64,000 nucleotides of DNA from Granulosicoccus sp045106475 (GCA_045106475.1 JBGCEO010000093.1:1-64000); one strand, 5' to 3'. Positions 23,515-32,718 are shown, numbered from the stretch's first letter. Program-made: numbers and translations. Notes: a model not told the origin generated them from the letters alone.

Positions 23515-25056
23515 ATGGCCATCAATCCTGACCACAGCGCACCGATAACGCCGCCTCAGAGCATGGGTGCGAGCGTCGACTGTGTGGGTCGAGGACTGAC
23601 CTCTCCCTGTAGCGAAGAGCCGGTCACTGAGTCGAACAAGCAAGGCCTGCGACAAGTGCTTAAAACAGCACTTTACGCACGATTTATACTGTTGCGCAGC
23701 TCAGCATTTCGTATAGGCATCATGTTCTGGTTGATGTTTACTGCGTGCTTTGGTATTGCCGAATACATATTTTACGAAACCTTGCAGGACCGCATTCTTA
23801 ACCGAGTGGATGAGACTATTTTTGAACGGTTTGATGCGGTTAAAGAGGTTTACGAGATTGGTGGGCTGGAATCTGTAATTCAGCTGGCTGAAGCGAGAGG
23901 CAAATCACCGATGGCCTCGACAATGGGGTTTCATTTATCAACCCCCAATGGTGAGCGTATTGCTGGCAACGTACCCATCTGCATAACAGAAATGGGTTGG
24001 GATGTATTGATTGGTGAAGATCTGGGTTTGGAAGATCAAGGCTCTTACCGTTTCTACACCGGCAAGGTTGGTGGAAACATATTATCTCTAGGCAAGAGCC
24101 TCGAAGATCTGGTGGAATTACGTCGCATAGCATTTATATGCTTAGTATGGACGCTAGTTGTGTCCACACTACTTGCTTTTCTGGGTGCGTTGTTTTTCGT
24201 GATCAGAACCCATAAGCGAATTGATGGAATATCTACCGCTTTGGACGGCGTTGCAGCTGGCAATCTAAATGCGCGATTACCCGTGTCCTGCGCACTTGAT
24301 GATATTGATCAGTTATCGATAAAAATCAACTCATCGCTAGAGCGGTTGAAGCAAACTGTGGATGGCATGCGGCAGGTAAGCACCGACATAGCTCACGATC
24401 TGAAAACACCTCTTAACCGTCTTTATATAACTATCGATGAGGCCGCCACTAAAAGTCGTGCAGGCAAATGTGTGGGCAATGATCTGGATGGTGCCCTGGA
24501 GGAAGCGCAGTCTATCAATGGCACTTTTGAGGCTTTGCTACGAATTGCCCAAATAGAGGCGGGCGCAAGAAAAGCTCAGTTCAAGTTTTTTGATTTATCG
24601 TCTGTTCTAGAAACAGCGGCTGAGGTCTATTTGCCGGTAGTGGAAGAAAACTCTCAGCACCTGCAGGTTAATCTGGAAGCCGGAAAGTACCTGCCCATGT
24701 TTGGCGATCAAAGCCTTGTTTTGCAGTTGCTGGTTAACTTGATAGAGAACTCTGTACACCATTGCAACGATGCAGCTTCGATTATGCTTAGTGCTGGCGA
24801 GCAAAACGGCAATGTATGGTTCAGCGTCGCAGACGATGGGCCAGGTATCCCTGATGGGGAGAGGGAAAAAGTATTTCGTCGACTCTATCGGCTTGAACGC
24901 AGCAGAACGACTAAAGGCACCGGTCTCGGTTTGAGTCTGGTCAAGGCAATAGCTGACCTGCATTGCGGATCAATATCCCTGGCAGACAACAATCCCGGTT
25001 TGGTCGTGACAGTAAATTTTGATAGGCAGTGTGGATCAGACAGCCAGACAGGCTAA
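23515..25056 (+). CDS. Sensor histidine kinase, partner of the OmpR-type regulator
   Basis: This is a 513-residue membrane kinase. A helix near residues 67-88 and another near 205-228 bracket a periplasmic sensor of about 115 residues. A HAMP-like linker follows, then the H-box VSTDIAHDLKTPLNRL with His294, the N-box LLVNLIENSVHH, and the ATP motifs DDGPGIPDGE and GTGLGLSLVKA. The first 50 residues are polar and weakly supported, and an ATG at 23563 is a second possible start. It immediately follows the response regulator and converges on the OsmC gene. Confidence 0.91.
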   Translation: MAINPDHSAPITPPQSMGASVDCVGRGLTSPCSEEPVTESNKQGLRQVLKTALYARFILLRSSAFRIGIMFWLMFTACFGIAEYIFYETLQDRILNRVDETIFERFDAVKEVYEIGGLESVIQLAEARGKSPMASTMGFHLSTPNGERIAGNVPICITEMGWDVLIGEDLGLEDQGSYRFYTGKVGGNILSLGKSLEDLVELRRIAFICLVWTLVVSTLLAFLGALFFVIRTHKRIDGISTALDGVAAGNLNARLPVSCALDDIDQLSIKINSSLERLKQTVDGMRQVSTDIAHDLKTPLNRLYITIDEAATKSRAGKCVGNDLDGALEEAQSINGTFEALLRIAQIEAGARKAQFKFFDLSSVLETAAEVYLPVVEENSQHLQVNLEAGKYLPMFGDQSLVLQLLVNLIENSVHHCNDAASIMLSAGEQNGNVWFSVADDGPGIPDGEREKVFRRLYRLERSRTTKGTGLGLSLVKAIADLHCGSISLADNNPGLVVTVNFDRQCGSDSQTG

Positions 25057-25074
25057 GCTGATAGCCGTTACAAC

Positions 25075-25566
25075 TTATCGGTAGTGGTAAGTGGCTTTAA
25101 TATTAACCGGGAAGTTCAAGGAACGCGCTATAAAGCAGTAGTTGTGCACGTCCCCGTGAATAGCATCAGCTATTTGCTGATCGTTTCCTGCTTCCAGTGT
25201 GATACTCGGTTGCAAGGTTGCACTAAGAAAACGACCAGCACCATTTTTTGACACCTCGCCTATTGCAAGCGGCTGATCAGTGTAGGCCGTGACCACTATT
25301 TTAGCGTTGCTGGCCAAGTGCAGAAACCACAACATGTGACAGGCCGATACCGAGCACAATAACAAGTCTTCCGGGTTGGGTAGGGTTTTGTCGCCACCGA
25401 GTAATGGATCATTAGAGCAGCTGATAACAGGCTTGCCGGGCGATGTTATATCCCAGGTTCGATCATAGGCTCGGTAGCTTTGCGTGCCATGACCTCGATT
25501 GCCCGTCCATTCCACTTGCGCGGTGTAGCTGTGTTGTTGGGACGGTAGTGTTGAATCCCCTGACAT
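25075..25566 (-). CDS. OsmC/Ohr family protein
   Basis: This 163-residue protein resembles the OsmC-like family of thiol-dependent peroxide reductases. It has LLGGDKTLPNPEDLLLCSVSACHMLWFLHLA (about 76-106), where the Cys in SACHM matches the second catalytic Cys of the family. The first catalytic Cys position is less clear: ISCSNDPLL has a Cys earlier than expected. It is therefore best called OsmC-like, without a claim of peroxidase activity. It converges with the histidine kinase 18 bp away. Confidence 0.82.
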   Translation of the reverse strand: MSGDSTLPSQQHSYTAQVEWTGNRGHGTQSYRAYDRTWDITSPGKPVISCSNDPLLGGDKTLPNPEDLLLCSVSACHMLWFLHLASNAKIVVTAYTDQPLAIGEVSKNGAGRFLSATLQPSITLEAGNDQQIADAIHGDVHNYCFIARSLNFPVNIKATYHYR

Positions 25567-25606
25567 TGATTACTCCAGATTCACGCGATAAGTGCATCGC
25601 TTCGGC

Positions 25607-25639
25607 AAAAAAAAAGCCGCCACAAATAGGTGTGGCGGC
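25607..25639 (-). terminator. Rho-independent terminator of rpoH
   Basis: GCCGCCACA (25616-25624) and TGTGGCGGC (25631-25639) form a perfect 9-bp stem around a 6-base loop. On the minus strand it is followed by nine T residues (the A-run at 25607-25615). It lies 31 bp beyond the rpoH stop codon. Confidence 0.93.
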
Positions 25640-25669
25640 TTGTTTTCGTACTACGATTTAGTTTACGTA

Positions 25670-26539
25670 TCAGGCAGCAAGCAGGTGTGCCTTGATCTTT
25701 TTCATGGCAGCTTTTTCTATCTGACGAATACGTTCCGCAGAGACACCGTACTCATCAGCTAACTCATGCAAAGTCGATTTCTCATCTTCCAACCATCGAC
25801 GTTGCAAGATGGTGCGACTGCGATCGTCAAGTATGTCGAACCCTGCTGCCAACCCTTCATGCGTTTTATCTCTTCCATCCTGACGTTCTAGAATGGTGGA
25901 CGGATCTTCTTGCTCCTGAAACAGGGTATCCGAAGGCGAGAGACTGACACGATCTTCGCTGGCTCCTGGTGGCGCATCAAAGGCACTGTCGTGACCATGC
26001 ATGCGTGATTCCATTTCGACCACAACCTTTGGGTCGACTCCCAGATCGGCAGCCACCGCATTCACCTCTTCCTGGCTGAACCAGTTGAGCTGTTTTTTCG
26101 CGCTGCGCAGTTTAAAGAACAGCTTGCGTTGCGATTTTGTCGTAGCAACCTTTACGATACGCCAGTTGCGAATCACATATTCGTGAATCTCTGCACGAAT
26201 CCAGTGGACTGCAAATGAGATCAGGCGAACGCCAACATCGGGGTCAAAACGCTTAACAGCTTTCATGAGTCCGATATTGCCCTCTTGTACAAGATCAGCC
26301 ATCGGCAATCCATACCCTTTGTAGGTTCTGGCAATGTGCACAACAAATCTGAGCTGTGACATAACCAGTTGCCGGGCGGCATCAAGATCTTCGTCATTGC
26401 GCAAACGACGCGCAAGGGATTGCTCGTCTTCGACCGTTAGCAGATCGATGCTGGCGATTTTCGATAGGTAGCTGTTCAAGTCATCAGCGATGACAGGCAA
26501 CGGCATTGTGTTTTTACTTAAAGTCAGGGCATTACTCAT
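25670..26539 (-). CDS. rpoH: Heat-shock sigma factor sigma-32
   Basis: RpoH directs RNA polymerase to heat-shock promoters. The 289-residue protein has sigma region 2 with MADLVQEGNIGLMKAVKRFDP and FAVHWIRAEIHEYVIRNW, the RpoH-specific box SQRKLFFKLRSAKK, and a region 4.2 helix-turn-helix (LHELADEYGVSAERIRQIEKAAM). I chose the ATG at 26539, which has GGAGA eight bases upstream, over an upstream GTG. The gene follows ftsYEX as in many gammaproteobacteria, but with 158 bp between ftsX and the rpoH start. That gap holds a perfect CIRCE operator 36 bp before the start codon. Confidence 0.97.
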   Translation of the reverse strand: MSNALTLSKNTMPLPVIADDLNSYLSKIASIDLLTVEDEQSLARRLRNDEDLDAARQLVMSQLRFVVHIARTYKGYGLPMADLVQEGNIGLMKAVKRFDPDVGVRLISFAVHWIRAEIHEYVIRNWRIVKVATTKSQRKLFFKLRSAKKQLNWFSQEEVNAVAADLGVDPKVVVEMESRMHGHDSAFDAPPGASEDRVSLSPSDTLFQEQEDPSTILERQDGRDKTHEGLAAGFDILDDRSRTILQRRWLEDEKSTLHELADEYGVSAERIRQIEKAAMKKIKAHLLAA

Positions 26540-26574
26540 TTTGTTTCTCCAACAGCTGTCGGGACAACTGTATT

Positions 26575-26601
26575 TTAGCACTCACAGAGTGAGAGTGCTA
26601 A
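26575..26601 (-). promoter_or_regulatory. CIRCE operator (HrcA site) upstream of rpoH
   Basis: The sequence is TTAGCACTC, nine bases, GAGTGCTAA, which matches the CIRCE consensus exactly in both arms and in spacer length. CIRCE is the binding site of the heat-shock repressor HrcA, normally in front of groESL or dnaK operons. Here it lies 36-62 bp upstream of the rpoH ATG. A TAAAAT sequence at 26637-26632 on the minus strand could be the -10 box of the promoter it controls, which would put the operator just downstream of the transcription start; I see no convincing -35. Confidence 0.93.
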
Positions 26602-26697
26602 ATAGCGGCAAAGTTCCTTCCAGATTTAGTTATTTTATGCGGCCTAACTTTACCGATATGTAAGTAATAACCCTTACGAAATCAATAGCTTGCTGGA

Positions 26698-27660
26698 TCA
26701 GTTATTTGATGATCTGCGCAGTGTTAACTGCTGTGCTGGGCGGTACAAACTGCTCAGCGCGCCGGCAATCCCGAGTAGCAAAGATGCACCCAATACGCTC
26801 ATTATTTGTGATGCATTTGGCATTTTTAGTGCAAAACTGCTTTGATATAAGCCAGAGAGCTCCTGCGTAGGCCCTTGAATGGCATTAAACGCTAAAAGCG
26901 CAATAATGCATGCCACTAAACCTCCAAAAAATCCATAAAGAGCGCCTGTGTAAAAAATAGGGCGATTTAAAAAACTCTGGTTAGCGCCTAACAGGCTGGC
27001 AACCTCCATTTCGCTGCGTCTGCGCAGTAATTCCAGCCTAATGGTATTGCCGATAACCAGAAAAGCCGTCAGGGTTAGAAATCCGGTCAGCAAGCCGCCC
27101 AGCAACTTTGCCAGCGAGACGAACGATTGCAATCGTTTGACCCAGCGTAAATCAAGCTGGACACGCTCCACGGCAGGGATGCCGCTCAAAGTCTGCGCAA
27201 GTGCCTCCACACGGCCCGCAAGCAGCGTATTGGTATCTGGAAAGACCATGATCGCACCGGGTAACGGGTTAGTACCCAAGGCATCGAGAGCTTCACTTAT
27301 GTCGGCATTTTCCCGAAAAAGCGCAAGAGCCTCGTCGCGGCTGATATAGCGCGTATTGCGTATGCCCGGGCTACCCAGCCAGTCCTGAGCTAGCTGTGCA
27401 CCCTGTAAGTCCGTAACGGATGTCTGTAGATACACTGTCAGACTCTCGTTATCCAGATTGCGAGTGCCTAATTGGTTAAGCGCATTGCTGGCAAACAGCA
27501 GTATGACGGGTAAGGCCAACGTAATGCCAAGCACCAGTAGTGTTATCAAGCTGGCGAATTTGTGGCGTTTAAATTGCCGCAGGCTTTGCGCCAGCGCATA
27601 GCCACGCTTGCTATAAGTCCAGCGTGGACCTGCTGCATCGGTATCGTGATCCATGCTCAT
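26698..27660 (-). CDS. ftsX: Cell-division protein FtsX
   Basis: FtsX is the membrane half of the FtsEX complex, which activates septal peptidoglycan hydrolases. The 320-residue protein has a cytoplasmic N-terminus, a first helix (about 36-60), a periplasmic domain of roughly 110 residues containing TLSGIPAVERVQLDLRWVKRL, and three C-terminal helices with SEMEVASLLGANQSFLNRP. Its ATG is three bases after the ftsE stop, so the two are co-translated. Confidence 0.94.
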   Translation of the reverse strand: MSMDHDTDAAGPRWTYSKRGYALAQSLRQFKRHKFASLITLLVLGITLALPVILLFASNALNQLGTRNLDNESLTVYLQTSVTDLQGAQLAQDWLGSPGIRNTRYISRDEALALFRENADISEALDALGTNPLPGAIMVFPDTNTLLAGRVEALAQTLSGIPAVERVQLDLRWVKRLQSFVSLAKLLGGLLTGFLTLTAFLVIGNTIRLELLRRRSEMEVASLLGANQSFLNRPIFYTGALYGFFGGLVACIIALLAFNAIQGPTQELSGLYQSSFALKMPNASQIMSVLGASLLLGIAGALSSLYRPAQQLTLRRSSNN

Positions 27661-27663
27661 TTT

Positions 27664-28407
27664 TCAGCTTTGCTGTGTGGCCGCAGCATTGCGGCGGTGG
27701 ATGCGCGATGCGGGTCGCACGCTACCTCTGACAGAAGCAGAGTTAGCACGATCTTCATGCACTAACTGTCCCTGATTTAGAGTCAGTCGAGGGTAATCAA
27801 AGGTATTGAGAAGACCCTGATCATGGGTGGCAATGAGTACGGTGACACCAGAGGCATTGAACCGCATCAGAAGCTGCATGATTTCAGCGCTTATTTCCGC
27901 ATCCAGATTACCGGTTGGTTCGTCAGCAAGCAGCAGTTTGGGTCTTGCCACAATAGCTCTTGCAATACCAACACGTTGTTGCTCTCCGCCGGATAAGGAT
28001 TTGGGATAATCCAGTGCCTTGTTAGACAGGGCCACCTTGTCGAGCGCAGCCGAAACCCGCCTGGTGATGTCAGCAAATTTATACCCGCCGATGATCAACG
28101 GCAATGCAACATTGTCGAAGACCGAACGATCTTGCAAAAGCTGGTTGTCTTGAAAGACCATCCCCATTTGCTGACGTAAGGCGGGTTCCTGGCGAGGCTT
28201 TAACGCACTATAGGCCACATTGCCTATTTGTATTTCGCCGGAGCTTGGGCGTTCAAGCCTGGCAATTAGCTTTAGCAACGAGCTTTTTCCAGCCCCGGAG
28301 TGGCCGGTTAAAAACGTGAAAGAGCCTGAGTCCAGCGAGAACGACACATCCTTAAGCGCGAATTTTCCCGGTTGGTATTCGAGGTTGATTTGCTCGAAAG
28401 TAATCAT
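27664..28407 (-). CDS. ftsE: Cell-division ATP-binding protein FtsE
   Basis: FtsE is the ABC ATPase partner of FtsX. The 247-residue product has Walker A GHSGAGKSS (about 36-44), a Q-loop FQDNQLL, signature LSGGEQQRVGIARA and Walker B LLLADEPTGNLD. I start at the ATG at 28407 (MITFEQINLEYQPG) because this aligns with the family; an in-frame start at 28485 lies within ftsY. After the usual end there is an extra basic tail of about 28 residues rich in Arg, Ser and Ala. It begins eight bases after ftsY. Confidence 0.95.
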   Translation of the reverse strand: MITFEQINLEYQPGKFALKDVSFSLDSGSFTFLTGHSGAGKSSLLKLIARLERPSSGEIQIGNVAYSALKPRQEPALRQQMGMVFQDNQLLQDRSVFDNVALPLIIGGYKFADITRRVSAALDKVALSNKALDYPKSLSGGEQQRVGIARAIVARPKLLLADEPTGNLDAEISAEIMQLLMRFNASGVTVLIATHDQGLLNTFDYPRLTLNQGQLVHEDRANSASVRGSVRPASRIHRRNAAATQQS

Positions 28408-28414
28408 GTGAGTT

Positions 28415-29386
28415 TCATCGAGTTGATATGAGAGCGTCGACATAACGCTCCGCTTCGAACACTTCCAGATCGGTAACTTGCTCACCTACACCAATAAAGC
28501 GAATCGGCAGACCCAGGTGCTCGGCAATGGCGAAAATTACACCCCCCTTTGCGGTGCCATCGAGCTTGGTGACAGCCATGCCGGTAATATTCATGGCCTC
28601 ATGGAACTGCCGTGCCTGATTCAAGGCATTCTGGCCGGTACCACCGTCCAGCACAATCAAGGTTTCATGCGGCGCATCCGGGTCCACTTTGCCGATTACC
28701 CGTTTAACCTTTTGCAGCTCTTCCATCAGGTTGGATTGTGTGTGTAGACGACCCGCTGTATCGGCAATCAATACGTCAATCCCTCGCGCTTTAGCCGATT
28801 GCACGGCGTCAAAGATCACTGACGCAGAGTCAGCGCCTGTGCCCTGGGACACAACGGGCACATTATTACGTTCGCCCCAGGTTTGTAGCTGTTCGACAGC
28901 GGCAGCCCTGAAAGTATCGCCGGCGGCCAGCATCACGCTCTTGCCACCATCCTGAAGCTGTTTTGCCAGCTTGCCAATCGTGGTGGTTTTCCCGGAACCG
29001 TTAACGCCTATCACCAGAATCACAAAGGGACTGTTACTGTCGGGTATTTCCAGAGCTTGCTCCACCGGTTGGAGTAGACCAATCAACTCCTGTCGCAATG
29101 CTGATCGCAGCGCTTCGGAATCGCCCACTTCAGATCGACTAAGCTGTCGATTGAGCGCATTCATGACTTTGGCCGTGGCGTCTATACCGACATCGGCCAT
29201 AATCAGCTGTCCCTCAAGCTCTTCCAGCAGATCGGCATCGATCGGTTTATTGCCAAGCATGAAGTCCAGCAGATTGTCTCGAAAGCGGGACCGCGTGCGC
29301 GACAATTTCGCATCCAGTGGCACGTCCACCTCTGGTTGTTCTTCGCGTTGCGTTTTTTGTCGCTTGAGAAAACTGAAAATACCCAT
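28415..29386 (-). CDS. ftsY: Signal recognition particle receptor FtsY
   Basis: FtsY is the GTPase receptor that docks ribosome-SRP complexes at the inner membrane. The 323-residue protein has a short acidic A-region, the N domain, and the G domain with VNGSGKTTTIGKLAKQL near residue 127, DTFRAAAVEQL, DTAGRLHTQ and TKLDGTAKGG. The A-domain is much shorter than in E. coli. It is the first gene of ftsYEX and divergent from rsmD with 110 bp between them. Confidence 0.97.
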   Translation of the reverse strand: MGIFSFLKRQKTQREEQPEVDVPLDAKLSRTRSRFRDNLLDFMLGNKPIDADLLEELEGQLIMADVGIDATAKVMNALNRQLSRSEVGDSEALRSALRQELIGLLQPVEQALEIPDSNSPFVILVIGVNGSGKTTTIGKLAKQLQDGGKSVMLAAGDTFRAAAVEQLQTWGERNNVPVVSQGTGADSASVIFDAVQSAKARGIDVLIADTAGRLHTQSNLMEELQKVKRVIGKVDPDAPHETLIVLDGGTGQNALNQARQFHEAMNITGMAVTKLDGTAKGGVIFAIAEHLGLPIRFIGVGEQVTDLEVFEAERYVDALISTR

Positions 29387-29496
29387 TTACTGGTTTGTTT
29401 TGTCCAATTGGTTGATCGTGTTCATGATTCGCTGCGCAAAGCTATGGGCGCGTCGGTATTATGGCAACTGCAGCCCGTTGAATAGCATCTTACATC

Positions 29497-30126
29497 GTGT
29501 CAGTACCCTCAAACCCTAGTAGAAGTGGCCGGCAGAGCAAGTCTTCTGGACAAGTTCGTATTATTGCGGGCCAATGGCGGGGACGTCGCTTGCCCGTAGC
29601 CAATGCGCCGGGGCTCAGGCCAACGGGCGACAGGGTCAGGGAAACGTTATTCAACTGGTTGCAGAGCGATATTGCCGGAAGTCATTGTTTAGACCTGTTT
29701 GCCGGTACCGGAGCGCTGGGATTGGAGGCTTTGTCGAGGTATGCAGCCTCTGTCACGTTTGTAGAGCCTGATCTGCAGGCAAACAGAATGCTGGTAGACG
29801 CCCTCAAGCTGTTTGGTATCGACGAAACTGCCCGATTAGAACAGGGCTGTGACACTCGTGTAGTGCAAACCAGCGCTGAATTGTTCCTGGCTGAAAACCA
29901 AACGCAATTTGATATCGTGTTTATCGACCCGCCCTTTGACCAAGCCCTGCAAATGGCAACCCTGGCATCATTGTGGCCAGATCATTTGTCAAAGTCGGCT
30001 GTGATCTATGTTGAGGCACCGACAAAGCAGGCGTGGGTTGATCCAGCACCACCAGGATATACAAGCCGTAAGGAAAAACGCTTTGGCGAGGTCTGTGCTC
30101 GATTGCTAGATGTGTGTTCAGTCTAG
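29497..30126 (+). CDS. rsmD: 16S rRNA m2G966 methyltransferase RsmD
   Basis: RsmD methylates G966 of 16S rRNA. The 209-residue protein contains VRIIAGQWRGRRLPV, the SAM motif DLFAGTGALGLEALSR (about 67-82) and the catalytic FIDPPFD near residue 148. The first 20 residues are a Ser-rich leader, and GTG at 29497 is the start that keeps the frame open. Divergence from ftsY is the usual gammaproteobacterial layout. Confidence 0.94.
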   Translation: MSVPSNPSRSGRQSKSSGQVRIIAGQWRGRRLPVANAPGLRPTGDRVRETLFNWLQSDIAGSHCLDLFAGTGALGLEALSRYAASVTFVEPDLQANRMLVDALKLFGIDETARLEQGCDTRVVQTSAELFLAENQTQFDIVFIDPPFDQALQMATLASLWPDHLSKSAVIYVEAPTKQAWVDPAPPGYTSRKEKRFGEVCARLLDVCSV

Positions 30127-30226
30127 TTTCTTCGCGAGCCAGATAAGTCAGATTGGCTGGTCTGTCTGATTGCGCAGCGAGATATTTTCCAGCACACTCA
30201 TATACTGAACTATTGGGGAAACCTTA

Positions 30227-30730
30227 ATGCGTGTGAAAGCCATCTATCCCGGTACATTCGACCCGATGACGGTCGGACACATTGACGTAGCAAAACGTGC
30301 CAGCAGCATGTTTGATGATGTCATCGTGGCTGTGGCCGAGAGTACAGCCAAGGGGCCATTCTTTCCGCTCGATGATCGCGTAGCGATGGCCACCCATATA
30401 CTGGCTGACTTGGAAAATGTAACTGTGCAGTCATTCGGAGGTTTGCTGGTTGATTATGCAGCGGAATCAGGCAGCAAGGTAATCGTTCGCGGATTGCGTG
30501 CAATATCCGATTTTGAGTATGAAGTGCAGATAGCAGGTGTTAATCGACACCTGGCCCCCGATATTGAAACTGTATTTATTGCTGCAGCTCAGGAGTACAC
30601 CTTTCTCTCATCGAGTATTGTTCGGGAGATAGCGAGGATGCATGGGGATGTGACCGAATTTGTTCATCCCATGGTCATCGAGTATTTTGAGCGGCGTCAC
30701 GATCTTGCATTGAGTAAGGGCGAGGACTAG
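30227..30730 (+). CDS. coaD: Phosphopantetheine adenylyltransferase
   Basis: CoaD makes dephospho-CoA from 4'-phosphopantetheine and ATP. The 167-residue protein shows the nucleotidyltransferase motif YPGTFDPMTVGHIDVAKRA (TxGH at about 15-18), GLRAISDFEYEVQ and the second ATP site YTFLSSSIVREIA. Length and start are normal. It follows rsmD by 100 bp, and a ferredoxin gene follows, a common trio in gammaproteobacteria. Confidence 0.97.
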   Translation: MRVKAIYPGTFDPMTVGHIDVAKRASSMFDDVIVAVAESTAKGPFFPLDDRVAMATHILADLENVTVQSFGGLLVDYAAESGSKVIVRGLRAISDFEYEVQIAGVNRHLAPDIETVFIAAAQEYTFLSSSIVREIARMHGDVTEFVHPMVIEYFERRHDLALSKGED

Positions 30731-30791
30731 TGAAAACTCACGGCCGTACAACTATTCATTTAAGAGCACATCGCAAACCGGAATCCTGTCA

Positions 30792-31052
30792 ATGGCCTTG
30801 TTGATTACAGACGAATGCATCAACTGTGATGTGTGCGAACCCGAATGCCCCAATGATGCAATTTACATGGGCGCAGAGATCTATGAGATCCACCCCCAAT
30901 TGTGTACTGAATGTGTGGGGCATTTTGATGAGTCGCAATGCGTGGTTGTGTGTCCAGTGGAGTGCATAATAGTAGATGCAAACAACACCGAGACTCAGGG
31001 TGAATTGCGTTTAAAGTATGAGTCGCTTATGCGAGATAACCCTCAAAAGTGA
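30792..31052 (+). CDS. YfhL-type 2[4Fe-4S] ferredoxin
   Basis: This 86-residue ferredoxin has clusters bound by CINCDVCEPECP near the N-terminus and CTECVGHFDESQCVVVCP (about 38-55). The eight-residue insertion between the second and third Cys of the second motif is typical of YfhL/Allochromatium-type low-potential ferredoxins. It is probably co-transcribed with coaD (61 bp apart). Its redox partners are unknown. Confidence 0.94.
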   Translation: MALLITDECINCDVCEPECPNDAIYMGAEIYEIHPQLCTECVGHFDESQCVVVCPVECIIVDANNTETQGELRLKYESLMRDNPQK

Positions 31053-31110
31053 GGCTTTGCCTGCCGTTTTTGCTTGGGTATTTTATACTTCGACCCTGTG
31101 CCTCGGGTGT

Positions 31111-31923
31111 TCAGCTTTGGCATCGAGAGCAATAGAAAGTCGAGCGTTGCCCCAGCACTTTTTGCTTTATAAGTGTCTTGCATACCCGGCAAGGTTCTCC
31201 CTCGCGTCCATACACTTGTAGTGATTGTGCAAAGTAGCCCGGGTTGCCATCGCTATTAATAAAATCCCGCAGTGTCGTGCCACCTTGTGTAATCGATCGT
31301 TGCAGAACCTTCTTGATTACGTCAGCCAGCAATTGTGCCTCTTTTTTAGTGATGCGCTTAGCTGAGCGTGTCGGGCGAATACCAGCCATAAACAAGGATT
31401 CGCTGGCATAGATGTTACCCACTCCAACAACTATCGCGCTATTCATAATGAAGTTCTTGATGGCTACGTGTCGTTTTCTAGTGGCCTTGAACAGGTAGTC
31501 GCCGTTAAAGTCATCAGACAGAGGTTCGGGCCCAAGTTTTTCCAGTAGCTTGTGGGTAGGATCACCAGCGGCCTGCCAAAGAAAGCAACCGAAGCGTCGT
31601 GGATCATGAAAGCGCAGTATTGCACCTGATTCGAGTATCAATTCCACATGATCATGCTTACGTCTGTCCTCCTTAGCGTGGCAGATACGCAGGCTTCCAG
31701 ACATTCCCAAATGAACTATCGCCGTGCCAGCGGCTACCTCTATCAACAGGTATTTACCCCTTCTGTTGACAGCGCTAACAGTGGCTCCTGCTAAAACATG
31801 AACATCCTTTGGTACCGGCCATCGCAGTTGCGGATTGTGGATGGTAATCATTTTTATTGCCTTCCCGACCAGGTGTGGTTCTATCCCACGGCGCGTGGTT
31901 TCGACTTCGGGTAACTCAGGCAT
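31111..31923 (-). CDS. mutM: Formamidopyrimidine-DNA glycosylase
   Basis: MutM removes 8-oxoguanine and ring-opened purines from DNA. The 270-residue protein begins MPELPEVETTRRGI, where Pro2 is the catalytic nucleophile and Glu3 the acid. It has NRRGKYLLIE with the conserved Lys and a C-terminal zinc finger CRVCKTL...FYCSRCQ. Its ATG overlaps by one base the stop codon of the preceding DUF4340-like gene. It is thus the last gene of the Gld-like ABC operon, an unusual location. Confidence 0.97.
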   Translation of the reverse strand: MPELPEVETTRRGIEPHLVGKAIKMITIHNPQLRWPVPKDVHVLAGATVSAVNRRGKYLLIEVAAGTAIVHLGMSGSLRICHAKEDRRKHDHVELILESGAILRFHDPRRFGCFLWQAAGDPTHKLLEKLGPEPLSDDFNGDYLFKATRKRHVAIKNFIMNSAIVVGVGNIYASESLFMAGIRPTRSAKRITKKEAQLLADVIKKVLQRSITQGGTTLRDFINSDGNPGYFAQSLQVYGREGEPCRVCKTLIKQKVLGQRSTFYCSRCQS

Positions 31924-32717
31924 TAGTGAAAGCTGCTATCTGGCAAGGAATCAGTGCTAAGTATGAAGGCACAATCTTCGTCCTCAAAGCGCAGTGCGGC
32001 AAACTGTTCGTAAGTGTACAACTCCAGTTGTCGATTGACGCCGTCGTGGGTCACCTCAACTGATTGTTCAATCAGCGGAATATCCGATGTTTGCAAAGGC
32101 CAGCTCACGATTTGCTGAGCACTTAAGCTCTGCCACTTTGTGATCGATTCTGTGGGTACATCGAAATGCTGCTTGCTATCGTCGAGTATTTGTATTGAAC
32201 TGATAGGACTATTAAAAACCTGCAACTGTGCAATTGCAGACAATCCACCGTTGATCAGTGACAGGATCCACTCGGGCGCAAACTCGACTCGGTCGTCTCG
32301 CTTGATGTAGCGGCGTTCGCCATTGAGATCGGTATTGCCAACTGAAATTTGACTGTCGTTCAAGAATAAAACAGCCAAAGGATCATTCAGTCCGGCTGCT
32401 TCTAGATCAACCTCGTTTGCGGCATAACTGTGCGTGGTGGGCATCAGTGCACCGAGTAATGGTTCCAGGCGTTGTTGGTTAACTGGCAGTTCGCAAGGTG
32501 CAGTTACCAGCCATTGCTCATCGAGTCGCTGTAATCGAATCTCAGCGTAGTCCGGCCGTTGAATGGTTAGCGTTTGGATCAAATGGGGTGATACTTGTGA
32601 GCTTGTGTTTTTTTTGTTGTCGCTGTAGATAACCGCGCCAATGGCTGCCAATAGCATGAGTAGCCCGGCTCCAAGCAGGATATTCCATCGTAAAAGCAGT
32701 TTATCGTGACTAACCAT
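31923..32717 (-). CDS. Membrane-anchored DUF4340-like protein
   Basis: This is a 264-residue protein with one N-terminal membrane helix (about 11-31, LLGAGLLMLLAAIGAVIYSD) and an extracytoplasmic domain of repeated beta-strand character (IQTLTIQRPDYAEIRLQRLDEQWLVTAP). This is the layout of DUF4340 proteins that accompany GldG-like auxiliary ABC components. I do not see a catalytic motif. It lies one base after the GldG-like gene and overlaps mutM. Confidence 0.65.
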   Translation of the reverse strand: MVSHDKLLLRWNILLGAGLLMLLAAIGAVIYSDNKKNTSSQVSPHLIQTLTIQRPDYAEIRLQRLDEQWLVTAPCELPVNQQRLEPLLGALMPTTHSYAANEVDLEAAGLNDPLAVLFLNDSQISVGNTDLNGERRYIKRDDRVEFAPEWILSLINGGLSAIAQLQVFNSPISSIQILDDSKQHFDVPTESITKWQSLSAQQIVSWPLQTSDIPLIEQSVEVTHDGVNRQLELYTYEQFAALRFEDEDCAFILSTDSLPDSSFH

Positions 32718-32718
32718 T

